64,000 nt of DNA from positions 1 through 64,000 of the forward strand of contig JAPLNI010000050.1 of assembly GCA_026692865.1 (NCBI GenBank), in the 5' to 3' direction. Numbering within the stretch: position 1 is the first letter of the stretch; each line of letters begins with the position of its first letter. The notes below the pieces were generated by a model. It did not search any database. It saw nothing but the letters and a program-made list of their open reading frames with translations, and was not told where the DNA came from. Origin of the DNA: Planctomycetota bacterium (GTDB lineage Bacteria > Planctomycetota > Planctomycetia > Pirellulales > Pirellulaceae). The position numbers and the translations under genes are program-made. Shown here one piece after another: positions 8,425 to 16,477 of this stretch.

Positions 8425-9624
8425 CTACGTCAAACTCAGTCGATTTGACTCCAAATCACGCGGGAGGCTGCTGAGTAGTCGGCAGCCATCTCGCGTAACC
8501 AATACATCATCTTCAATTCGGACGCCACCTTGACCAGGCAAGTAAATCCCAGGCTCAACGGTCACCACCATTCCGACCTTCAAGGGCCGATCCTGACCTT
8601 TAGCCATTCTAATCGACTCATGCACCTGGAGACCAAAACCATGGCCTAAACTATGCGTAAAAAATTTCCCAAAACCGGCCTTCGCAATCACCGACCGAGC
8701 CGCGTTGTCGATCTCGCTCAGAAGGGCTCCTGGCTGGATGGCCCGAATACCTGCTTCTTGAGCTGCGAGCACCGTATGATAAATGCGGTCAATTTTTGGC
8801 GGAAGGGCACCTGTGACCAAGACTCGGGTCAAATCGGAAACATACTGTCCTTCGCGAGCCCCCCAATCGATCAACACAAATGGGGATTCGCAAAGCCGCC
8901 GCTCTGAAGGCGTCCCGTGGGGAAGAGCCGCTCGGGGGCCCACGCCCACAATCGTACGAAACGAGCTCGAAATCGCTCCGTTTTGTCGCATCTCGTTCTC
9001 GAGAAAGTCCGCCACCTGCTTTTCAGTCCAGTTCCGCGTCCCCGAAAGTTCTCCTGAGCCGTAGGCGCTAGCCTCGAGTGACGTCCTACAAGCTGCAGCT
9101 GAATCCACACCCTTAACTAACGTCATCGGCTCACGATCACCCGACAAGAACTGACGCAGCCCCAGAAAACCGCTTTCGGCGATCTCAATCGCGCGACGAA
9201 TTAAGCCCAACTCGTCTCGGTCCTTGATCTCTCGCAAGGATTCGACAGCCCCAGAGCTGGTCGTAAATGCAACTCCCTTCAGCTCCGAGGAAAGCTTATC
9301 GAATTCGTTTTTCGAAACGCGATCCCCTTCGATCAAAACGGTCGTCGGCTTTTCGGCTCGCAAGACCTTGACCGTCGCTTTCAGGATGGAAACATTCGGC
9401 TTGCGAATAACGACTTCCATGTCCGGGCATTCCTCGGCAAGCTGCTGGGAGAAGCGACCGTCACTCACAAGCAGATATCGATCTTGGCTAAGCCAAAGGT
9501 AGCTCGAGTCTCCCGTAAAACCCGTCAGATAGCTGACATTGACCGGACAAGTCACCAACATCGACGAAGCGGAAGCTTTCCGAACGAGCTTCCTCAGTTT
9601 TTCACGACGTGACGCAAAGTCCAT
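8425..9624 (-). CDS. Xaa-Pro aminopeptidase (M24 family)
   Basis: 399 residues with a creatinase N-domain (about 1-130) and a pita-bread M24 catalytic domain. The five metal ligands can be placed: two Asp in LIDWGAREGQYVSDLTRV, His in THSLGHGFGLQVHE, Glu in VEPGIYLPG and Glu in RIEDDVLV. The enzyme removes N-terminal residues preceding proline and is probably cytoplasmic, as no signal peptide is visible. It sits between a DUF3566-like gene (3-base gap upstream) and accB, a neighbourhood common in bacteria. Confidence 0.9.
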   Translation of the reverse strand: MDFASRREKLRKLVRKASASSMLVTCPVNVSYLTGFTGDSSYLWLSQDRYLLVSDGRFSQQLAEECPDMEVVIRKPNVSILKATVKVLRAEKPTTVLIEGDRVSKNEFDKLSSELKGVAFTTSSGAVESLREIKDRDELGLIRRAIEIAESGFLGLRQFLSGDREPMTLVKGVDSAAACRTSLEASAYGSGELSGTRNWTEKQVADFLENEMRQNGAISSSFRTIVGVGPRAALPHGTPSERRLCESPFVLIDWGAREGQYVSDLTRVLVTGALPPKIDRIYHTVLAAQEAGIRAIQPGALLSEIDNAARSVIAKAGFGKFFTHSLGHGFGLQVHESIRMAKGQDRPLKVGMVVTVEPGIYLPGQGGVRIEDDVLVTRDGCRLLSSLPRDLESNRLSLT

Positions 9625-9627
9625 TCG

Positions 9628-9996
9628 TTAGGCTTCCACGTCGATCTTCACGCCACCAACAAATCCTGCGGCAAGATTAAAAAGCACCGCACCAAATGCA
9701 CCGCCGATGAAACCAAAAATGCCCATAAGAACCGGCATAATAATTAGCCCGAACAACCCCGCCCCAATACTGGTGCCAAGAGGTGCTGACCCCGGAGCTA
9801 GAGCAACTCCGCCAAGAAGCATCAATACCGCGAACCCCGCCCAAATGAGACCGAAGATCGCATAAAGCCCGCCAAACATTTTCCCGAACGAAACAGGATC
9901 GATTCGGCGAATCACCATCGACCGAGTCCCCATCGCGGAATCCATGGGCTGATTCTCAAAACCTTGACTGGCGCCATATGGATTGGCATTTGACAT
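9628..9996 (-). CDS. DUF3566-like small membrane protein
   Basis: 122 residues. The soluble start contains VIRRIDPVSFGKM, a strand that resembles DUF3566 proteins. Two or three glycine-rich membrane helices follow (about residues 40-65 and 75-110). Function unknown. Its stop is 3 bases before the M24 peptidase start, so the two are probably co-transcribed and this gene would be the first of the group leading to accBC. Confidence 0.6.
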   Translation of the reverse strand: MSNANPYGASQGFENQPMDSAMGTRSMVIRRIDPVSFGKMFGGLYAIFGLIWAGFAVLMLLGGVALAPGSAPLGTSIGAGLFGLIIMPVLMGIFGFIGGAFGAVLFNLAAGFVGGVKIDVEA

Positions 9997-10389
9997 AATA
10001 ACTCAACCTTATCTAGAAGCTGAAATGAAAGCATTCTCGCGACACGCATTCTAAGGGCAAACTGTCCGCGTGAAACCAGGAGATAAATAATTGGTGGCTG
10101 CTTGTAGTCTCGTGCAATTTACAGCCGTAGCAGATGTCTTAAGACATCTGAAGTAAGTAACTTCCTCTGATATCTCAAAAGACGTCTGAATTCTTACGAA
10201 TTCAGCTACGTGCGAACTCAGATTAGACAATTCAGATTAGACAAAGGGCTAGGCTTTCGATCTTGATACCAAAAGTCATTTCTGACAGAACATGCCATGG
10301 CTTTCTGGGCATTTACCCTTTATCGACCGGTTAACTTTGCGAGCAGCGGGAGAAGCTTCACACAGGCGGTCGGTCTGGGCTGATGAAAC
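9997..10389. other. Intergenic region with a 20-bp perfect palindrome
   Basis: CAGATGTCTTAAGACATCTG at 10131-10150 is identical to its own reverse complement. It is the left half of a larger imperfect inverted structure running to about 10210, where GACGTCTGAATTC and GAATTCAGCTAC follow, bounded by GTAGC (10127-10131 region) and GCTAC (about 10204-10208). No gene was seen. It separates divergent genes, so promoters for both should be here. Confidence 0.6.
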
Positions 10390-10470
10390 CTGAGCCGATG
10401 GCGCTAGCCACGGGTTTCGATTTTGCAACAGTTTACCAGATAGCACCCGAGGCTAGCGCCTGCGGCTCAG
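10390..10470. repeat. GGCGCTAGCC-family palindromic repeat, copy 2
   Basis: Terminal inverted repeat CTGAGCCGATGGCGCTAGCC at the left and GGCTAGCGCCTGCGGCTCAG at the right, with a ~40-base AT-richer centre. It ends 46 bases before the lipoprotein gene start. Near copies are at 37303-37402, 47522-47571 and 50051-50128. Confidence 0.75.
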
Positions 10471-10516
10471 AAAACATACGATTTTCATCACCCCGACGTC
10501 CGTCGGCACGTTCTCC

Positions 10517-11302
10517 ATGATATTCCTAACGATATTACCAATACACCTAAACAAGTTTGGGAAACATCCAAGCGATCATCAAGCGAACTTGTCGAGTCAA
10601 TTCGTTTTGATTCGCTTTGCGGCGATCGCTCTTGCCGTGATATGCAGCTTGGGAGTGTTCTCGGGTTGCGGCAAGTCGGGATTGTTCCATGGGGCGAAGA
10701 ACTATGGCTTCGTGCAACGCTTCGGAATGGCGGTACCGAATGTGCCTCTGGACGGAAGCGTACCTGTGGCCAATCCAGTCCCGCTCGCCGAGCAAGACCC
10801 CGAGTTCATCTGGCTTCAAATCATCGACACAGTGGATGATTACTTTCGAATTAAAACCGAACAGCGATTCGAACGATCCGCCGAGCGTTGGCAAGAAGGT
10901 CGCGTCGAAACCTTTCCAGAAATCGGTGCGACTTATCTAGAGGCATGGCGCAAGGATTCGCTCCCTGGATTCCAACGCCTACAAAGTACCTTCCAAACAA
11001 TACGTCGAACGTGCCTAATCAAAGTCACACCAATGACGACCGGTTATTCGATGAGTGTCGAAGTGATCAAGGAACTGGAAGACGTCGACCGATCTGCATC
11101 CTCTGGCGAAGGATCGGCTGCCGTTCGTCATGATGGAACAATTGTTCGCACGGACTCGGCTCTCTTAGGTCAACCGATTACATTAGGATGGATCCGTCAA
11201 GAAAATGATACGGAACTAGAGCAAAAGATCCTTCGTGAAGTCCTCGGGAGGGTGTCAGAAGTCAAACCGCCCCGTCGAAAGTTGATTCCACACAACAAAT
11301 GA
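10517..11302 (+). CDS. Lipoprotein of unknown function
   Basis: 261 residues from the ATG. A lipoprotein signal sequence ends in the lipobox GVFSGC (C51): IRFAAIALAVICSLGVFSGC. The 30 residues before it make a long n-region, so translation may really start at a TTG near codon 31, which would give a normal-length signal peptide. The mature part is soluble with no recognised domain. Its stop overlaps the start of the aminotransferase gene by ATGA (11299-11302), so both are translated together. Confidence 0.7.
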   Translation: MIFLTILPIHLNKFGKHPSDHQANLSSQFVLIRFAAIALAVICSLGVFSGCGKSGLFHGAKNYGFVQRFGMAVPNVPLDGSVPVANPVPLAEQDPEFIWLQIIDTVDDYFRIKTEQRFERSAERWQEGRVETFPEIGATYLEAWRKDSLPGFQRLQSTFQTIRRTCLIKVTPMTTGYSMSVEVIKELEDVDRSASSGEGSAAVRHDGTIVRTDSALLGQPITLGWIRQENDTELEQKILREVLGRVSEVKPPRRKLIPHNK

Positions 11303-12372
11303 CAGTTGAAAGAACAACAGTTCAAAAAACAACAATTCCTAAGACGACAGTTGAAAACGCGACCGTAGAAGTAATTAACACGGATTCCGAAAGTAAGTTC
11401 GCTTTCCCAGAATCAGTCGCCTATCGCAATGGTGCTTGGTTGCCATGCAAAAATCTCCACTGGAGTGTCACTGACATCGCAACGACTCAGGGAGTGATGC
11501 TGGTCGAACGGCTACGTACAGCCGGCGGTCGGTTGTTTGATTGCACGCTCCATGTCGGACGACTCGGGACCAGCGCTGCACTTGTTGGACTTCAGTGCAA
11601 CGATTTGCTTTTGTCACTGCCTGATTTGATTGAAGAACTCGTCAATCAAAACCAAGAGTTCATTCAGTTCCACCAAGACGTTGGGGTCGTCGTCCTGCTC
11701 TCTCCGGGTGACCCGGGGCATCAAAGATCTACCCAACTATCGCCGACTTTGATGATGCATCTGACTCCGATTCCCTTCTCGCAGCTTCACAAGTGGTACG
11801 AGCACGGCTGTCGACTTCACGTGTCAGAAACGCGAAATGTTCCGCCTGAGTCCTGGTCGCCTTGGATTAAAACGCGTAGCCGGCTTCAGTATTATCTTGC
11901 CGATAATCCGGTCGATTCGACCGCCGGTAAGCAAACCGGTTCAGCTCTAAAGCCAGCCTCTGATTCGATAGCCGTTTTGCTTTCGACTCGCGATTACATC
12001 ACGGATACGAGCATCTCTAATCTGATTCTTTTGGATCGACAAGGGAAACTTCGAAGTCCCTCGAAATGCGATATCCTCCAGGGCGTTTCCCTTTCGAAGG
12101 TTGAATCCTTAGCCGCAAAACTCGGACTTGAGTTGGCTTACTGCGACCTTACCGTCGATGACTTTCGTGAGGCTCAAGAAATTCTGATGACAGGAACGAC
12201 CGGCTTCGTTTGGGCTGCGATTGAATTTGAAGGTAAAATAATCGCTGATGGCAAACCAGGGCCGATTTGCAAGGCAATTCAACGCACTTGGTCTGAAAGC
12301 TTGGGATTTGACTTTGTCGCTCAGGCGTCGGATGTTGCGAGAAATGTTAACATCATTACCGAGCTTTCATGA
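11299..12372 (+). CDS. Class IV (fold-type IV) PLP-dependent aminotransferase
   Basis: 357 residues, from the family of branched-chain aminotransferase, D-amino acid transaminase and aminodeoxychorismate lyase. The expected PLP lysine is in PWIKTRSRLQYYLADN (about K189). The family blocks TDTSISNLILLDRQGKLRSPS, ILQGVSLSKV and FREAQEILMTGTTGFVWA follow in order. The first ~30 residues are a Thr-rich repeat-like stretch (TVERTTVQKTT...), so a later start is possible. I cannot tell which reaction it performs. It overlaps the upstream lipoprotein gene by 4 bases. Confidence 0.8.
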   Translation: MTVERTTVQKTTIPKTTVENATVEVINTDSESKFAFPESVAYRNGAWLPCKNLHWSVTDIATTQGVMLVERLRTAGGRLFDCTLHVGRLGTSAALVGLQCNDLLLSLPDLIEELVNQNQEFIQFHQDVGVVVLLSPGDPGHQRSTQLSPTLMMHLTPIPFSQLHKWYEHGCRLHVSETRNVPPESWSPWIKTRSRLQYYLADNPVDSTAGKQTGSALKPASDSIAVLLSTRDYITDTSISNLILLDRQGKLRSPSKCDILQGVSLSKVESLAAKLGLELAYCDLTVDDFREAQEILMTGTTGFVWAAIEFEGKIIADGKPGPICKAIQRTWSESLGFDFVAQASDVARNVNIITELS

Positions 12373-12498
12373 AGAACTCGTGAAGGATTTGCAAATTCAT
12401 TTTCGTTTGCAAGCAATATCGGCTACAGTAACACTGGGCTTTGTAAGCGACTGCCCGGTTGCGGCGAGAATGTCTCCAAGTGAACAAAAACTGCCTTT

Positions 12499-13323
12499 AT
12501 GGATCGACTTAAAGCAATCGCAGACGGACAAGAAATTGATTCCGTGCTTCATGAAGAGCTCCTGAACGTCGATCCCATTCTTCAGGTGCGCGATTTCAAC
12601 CTTTGGTATGGTAGAAAGCAGGCCCTCCACCGGATCAATCTGCCCGTTACCAAAGGAAAAGTCACTGCGTTAATTGGCCCGAGCGGTTGCGGCAAATCGA
12701 CGTTGCTCCGTAGCGTGAATCGTATGAATGATCTGATTGATTCAGTACGAATCGAAGGAGACATGATGCTGGCCGGCGAGTCAATCTTTGGTCCGAAGGT
12801 CGATGTGATTGAATTGCGGAAGCGAATGGGAATGGTTTTTCAAAAGCCAAATCCGTTCCCGATGAGCATCTTTGAAAACGTGATCTTTCCACTGCGAGTC
12901 GACGGAGAGCGAAACCGCAAAACGTTGATGGATGCTTGTGAATTCAGCCTCCGAGCTGCTGCGCTTTGGGAGGAAGTCAAAGACAGACTCAACGACAATG
13001 CGGCAGGACTATCCGGCGGACAACAACAGCGGCTTTGTATTGCGAGAGCCATCAGTAGCGATCCAGAAGTCTTGCTTCTTGATGAACCATGCTCGGCCCT
13101 GGACCCAATCGCAACCGGCAAAGTAGAAGAGCTGATCGACGATCTCAAAGGGGATTACTCTGTGTTGATTGTCACCCACAGCATGACCCAAGCCAGCCGC
13201 GTAAGCGATTACACCGCGTTCATGTATTTGGGACGTCTGGTGGAGATGGGACCAACCGCATCGCTATTCACCAAGCCGCAATTAAAAGAAACCGAAGACT
13301 ACATCACCGGTCGATTCGGTTAG
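12499..13323 (+). CDS. pstB: Phosphate ABC transporter ATP-binding protein PstB
   Basis: 274 residues. Walker [10 protein letters not shown] is at residues 60-68, followed by the PstB-type LRSVNRMND. The ABC signature [14 protein letters not shown] is at about 170, and Walker [14 protein letters not shown] at about 195, followed by the H-loop [21 protein letters not shown] is also typical of PstB. PstB powers high-affinity phosphate uptake with the PstCA permease and PstS. None of these, nor PhoU, is beside it, so the gene is an orphan here. It lies 126 bases after the aminotransferase gene. Confidence 0.9.
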   Translation: MDRLKAIADGQEIDSVLHEELLNVDPILQVRDFNLWYGRKQALHRINLPVTKGKVTALIGPSGCGKSTLLRSVNRMNDLIDSVRIEGDMMLAGESIFGPKVDVIELRKRMGMVFQKPNPFPMSIFENVIFPLRVDGERNRKTLMDACEFSLRAAALWEEVKDRLNDNAAGLSGGQQQRLCIARAISSDPEVLLLDEPCSALDPIATGKVEELIDDLKGDYSVLIVTHSMTQASRVSDYTAFMYLGRLVEMGPTASLFTKPQLKETEDYITGRFG

Positions 13324-13400
13324 ACCGCAAGTATTCTACGATAGCGAGCGTTGAGAGATCATCTCTGATTCTTCAGAGATACTACTGCGGGTTTCTCAAT

Positions 13401-13425
13401 ACCCACAGCTAGCGCCTGAGGTGAT
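13401..13425. repeat. Half copy of the GGCGCTAGCC-type repeat
   Basis: CAGCTAGCGCCTGAGG near 13406-13421 matches one arm of the dispersed repeat. No full second arm is seen. It lies between pstB and the receiver-domain pseudogene. Confidence 0.4.
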
Positions 13426-13442
13426 GAACAGGTCATTTTTCC

Positions 13443-13693
13443 TTAACCGCAGGTGCTAGTTTTAAGTTGCGATATTGCCTTAAGGGCAACGCCCGGTTCG
13501 TTTGCATATGGCATGAGATAATCAGTTATATCAAATCGGGCTTGAAAGAAACCGCCATCGCCAATCCATCGCTCGCCCCAAATGCGTGTTTGAGGTCGGC
13601 TTTGAAATCGCGAAGTAAGAAGGTGATCAGCTTGTGTTTATCGGGCGTGTCATCAATTACGAGTACTATCGGTTTGGCAGCATGCATAGTCAT
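13443..13693 (-). pseudogene. Receiver-domain (response regulator) remnant, frameshifted and truncated
   Basis: Reading from an ATG at 13693, the frame gives MTMHAAKPIVLVIDDTPDKH and continues through FKADLKHAFGASDGLAMAVSFKPDLI, a standard REC start with the acidic pair (IDD). It then hits a TAA at 13528-13526. Moving to another frame just after the stop gives TDYLMPYANEPGVALKAISQLK, exactly the expected phospho-acceptor segment (TDxLMP), until a stop at 13445-13443. The break is a duplicated TA within TTATA (13526-13530). The REC domain is also cut short, before its conserved Lys. The frame continues upstream to 13888, but that part has no recognisable domain. Confidence 0.8.
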
Positions 13694-14116
13694 AATGATG
13701 TCGACGAGTAAGCGACTTTGTAACGATTCATAAATGCCCTTATTCGCATCGCTAGTATTGAGCTTGCCTTTCTCCTGACGAAGCCGCATTCCCGGGTGTT
13801 GCTCGGTTTTGCAGTCTTTTGCAATGCTCCAGCCTGCCAAGTGATTCAGTCGCCAATTTGCTTGGTAGGACATAATTGAAGAATCCAAGTGTATGGCTGG
13901 ATGAAGCGTTTGTGTGAAGAATCGTAATCATTTTGAGGCATAGAACGGAATAGGAACCAATCATGGCTAAATGGTCTGGTTGTATGGAGTGAGTGCGGAT
14001 TGCCGTTGAGTTGACCTAGGGGATTTTGCTATGGTCGAAGAGCGAACGCGAGTGAAACGTGAAGCAAGCCTAAACTTGTCGATTTTGATTTAATAGAGAG
14101 GGAACAGCCAAGTCGA

Positions 14117-16300
14117 ATGGATTCCGACGGTTGTTTGATACATCCAGATAGACTTTTACTGCGAGGGTTTTCGAGAGTTCTGCTACTCGGAGTGATCTTG
14201 GCAATCGTTAGCGGCTGCGCGGCACAGAAGTTCGTTTCGTTGCGTGATAATCCCATGAATCCGCTTGCTGCCCAATTAAATCTTGTGTCCAAGACAGGTC
14301 CGCAGGTTAGCGCTCGCACCGAAACGCTGCTGCATCACTATGCATTGCAGGATCTTTACAAGCGAGAACCAGAAGCTTGTTTAACGCAGCTTCAGGATCT
14401 CGCAGTAAACGAAAAGGGCGCTGAGAAAATTTATGCTGTTTCCGAGCTGGCTTACATTCTTGGAGTCCGCGCGGAGAAGTCGAAGACTATGAGCAAGGCA
14501 TTGGATATGTATTCGGTTGCGGTCAGCAACGCGTACATCTATTTGTTTTGCTCGGAACTGGATTACGCTCGTAATCCTTATGATCCACAGTTTCGTGGTG
14601 CTTGTGATGTTTATAATTCCGCATTGGAAGCGACGCTGCGATTGGTGAATCGGCGTGGTGGGTTGAAGCCTGGTAATACCTATCGCATCGAAACCACCGA
14701 GCGAAAATACGGTGTACGAGTGATGGCGACCGGGTCGTGGCATGATGAAGACTTCGAGCGTTTCGAGTTTTGTAATGACTATAAAGTAGAAGGCCTAGAT
14801 ACAACCAACGTTGGGTATGGAATCGGTGTTCCGCTCATTGCCGTAAGGAAGAAGCACGATGCTGCCGAGGCGGCTGAAGGTTATTATCCGGAGGGCTTAT
14901 CGTTCCCGGTTACCGCTGTCTTGCGAGTAACTTCGCCATCGGTCAGGCCTCAGAATTCATCTTCACATCGGTACCCGTGTGTGCTGGAGCTACATGATCC
15001 GCTCGTTGCAACGGATATTCGATTGGCCGATCGTCGAGTGCCGCTTCAAAGCGACTTGAGTACACCGCTGGGATTCTTCTTGGATAACCCACAGTTCCGC
15101 GAGCAAACCAACGGGACGCTTGGGTTGATAAATCCCAATAAAGTAGAAAACCTTCGTGGTATCTACATGTTGGAACCATATGATCCGCATCGAATCCCCG
15201 TTGTGATGGTGCATGGACTGTGGTCGAGTCCTTTAACGTGGATGCCGATGTTCAATGATTTGAGAAGCTTCGAGGAGTTGCGGCAGAATTATCAATTCTG
15301 GTTCTACCAATATCCCACAGGCCAACCATTCTGGATCAGTGCGACTCAGATGCGTTCAGACCTTGCTGATTTAAGGATGAAGATTGATCCCGGAAGGCAA
15401 CACACCAGCATGGACCATATGGTCTTAGTCGGACACAGTATGGGGGGGCTGGTAAGTCGGATGCAGACGCTTCAGAGTGGCGATGAGTTTTGGCGAGTGC
15501 TAAGCGACAAGCCTTTTAGTGAAGTCAAAGGGAGTGAGCAAGAAGTCAAAGCGATGCAGGAAGCTTTGTTCTTTGAACCCAATCCTTCGATTCGACGCGT
15601 CGTTACTATCGGCACACCGCATCGTGGAAGCGAGTTCGCTAATGATGCAACGCGATGGCTTAGCCGCAAGGTCATCAAGCTTCCACAGTCGATCACGGAC
15701 GCAGGAAACAGTATCGTGCGACAAAACCCAGGAGTCTTCCGAGATACCGAGATGTTGACAGTGACGACAAGCATTGATTCGCTTTCGCCACAATCGCCGA
15801 TTTTTCCGGCGATGCTTCGAGCCGCAAGGGCTCCTTGGGTTCGGTACAACAATATTGTGGGAGTAAAATCGGATAGCAGCGTTTTCAATCGGCTTCATTC
15901 ACCAGGGGACGGTGTTGTAGACATCAATAGCGCTCACCTTGAAGATGTTCCGGACGAAATCGTTGTGGAGTCTGCTCATCAAGATATTCATCGTAAACCT
16001 CGCTCAATCCTAGAGGTTCGACGCATACTTCAAGAACACTTAGAAACCTTGATTCAAGAACATCGCATGGCAACGCAACCAGCCGAAAACTATCTACTTG
16101 GAAAAGTGGGGCGATCTGACACTCGCGTCGTTCAAGCAGCTTCATTTCAGCCACCAGAGATAAGCAATGTTTCTCAAGGCGGGGCTTTACCTAAAATCGA
16201 TCAGCTTTCCCTACATCCGGCTACGCAAAGTATCGGAATTGCAAAACCTGCACCGGTCGTGTCTGCCACAGCTACCGGCAAGACGCCTGTCGATAATTAG
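14117..16300 (+). CDS. Large lipoprotein alpha/beta hydrolase (lipase/esterase-like)
   Basis: 727 residues. An N-terminal lipoprotein signal with lipobox ends in AIVSGC (about C35). A ~330-residue N-terminal region of unknown fold precedes an alpha/beta hydrolase domain. The oxyanion-type motif VVMVHGLWSSPLTW is near residue 365, the nucleophile elbow VLVGHSMGGLVSR near 440, and the strand VVTIGTPHRGSEFAND near 495. HxPGDGVVDINSAH near 600 holds a probable catalytic Asp/His region. This resembles PGAP1/lipase-like esterases. It is probably anchored in the outer or inner membrane, acting on ester-linked lipids; the substrate is unknown. Confidence 0.8.
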   Translation: MDSDGCLIHPDRLLLRGFSRVLLLGVILAIVSGCAAQKFVSLRDNPMNPLAAQLNLVSKTGPQVSARTETLLHHYALQDLYKREPEACLTQLQDLAVNEKGAEKIYAVSELAYILGVRAEKSKTMSKALDMYSVAVSNAYIYLFCSELDYARNPYDPQFRGACDVYNSALEATLRLVNRRGGLKPGNTYRIETTERKYGVRVMATGSWHDEDFERFEFCNDYKVEGLDTTNVGYGIGVPLIAVRKKHDAAEAAEGYYPEGLSFPVTAVLRVTSPSVRPQNSSSHRYPCVLELHDPLVATDIRLADRRVPLQSDLSTPLGFFLDNPQFREQTNGTLGLINPNKVENLRGIYMLEPYDPHRIPVVMVHGLWSSPLTWMPMFNDLRSFEELRQNYQFWFYQYPTGQPFWISATQMRSDLADLRMKIDPGRQHTSMDHMVLVGHSMGGLVSRMQTLQSGDEFWRVLSDKPFSEVKGSEQEVKAMQEALFFEPNPSIRRVVTIGTPHRGSEFANDATRWLSRKVIKLPQSITDAGNSIVRQNPGVFRDTEMLTVTTSIDSLSPQSPIFPAMLRAARAPWVRYNNIVGVKSDSSVFNRLHSPGDGVVDINSAHLEDVPDEIVVESAHQDIHRKPRSILEVRRILQEHLETLIQEHRMATQPAENYLLGKVGRSDTRVVQAASFQPPEISNVSQGGALPKIDQLSLHPATQSIGIAKPAPVVSATATGKTPVDN

Positions 16301-16477
16301 TAGGAAGATGTTTGTGAAGAAGCTGTCACGCGACAATAGCGCGTCACGACGAGATCCCCAATCATCGAAAAATACAACTGATGGCAATCGAGACTTTCTC
16401 GCTTAGAAATTCGGTATTTCTGAATTTTCTTACTCGTACTAACTAACGGAATTTCCAAACTGAAAAGTCGCAATCAC

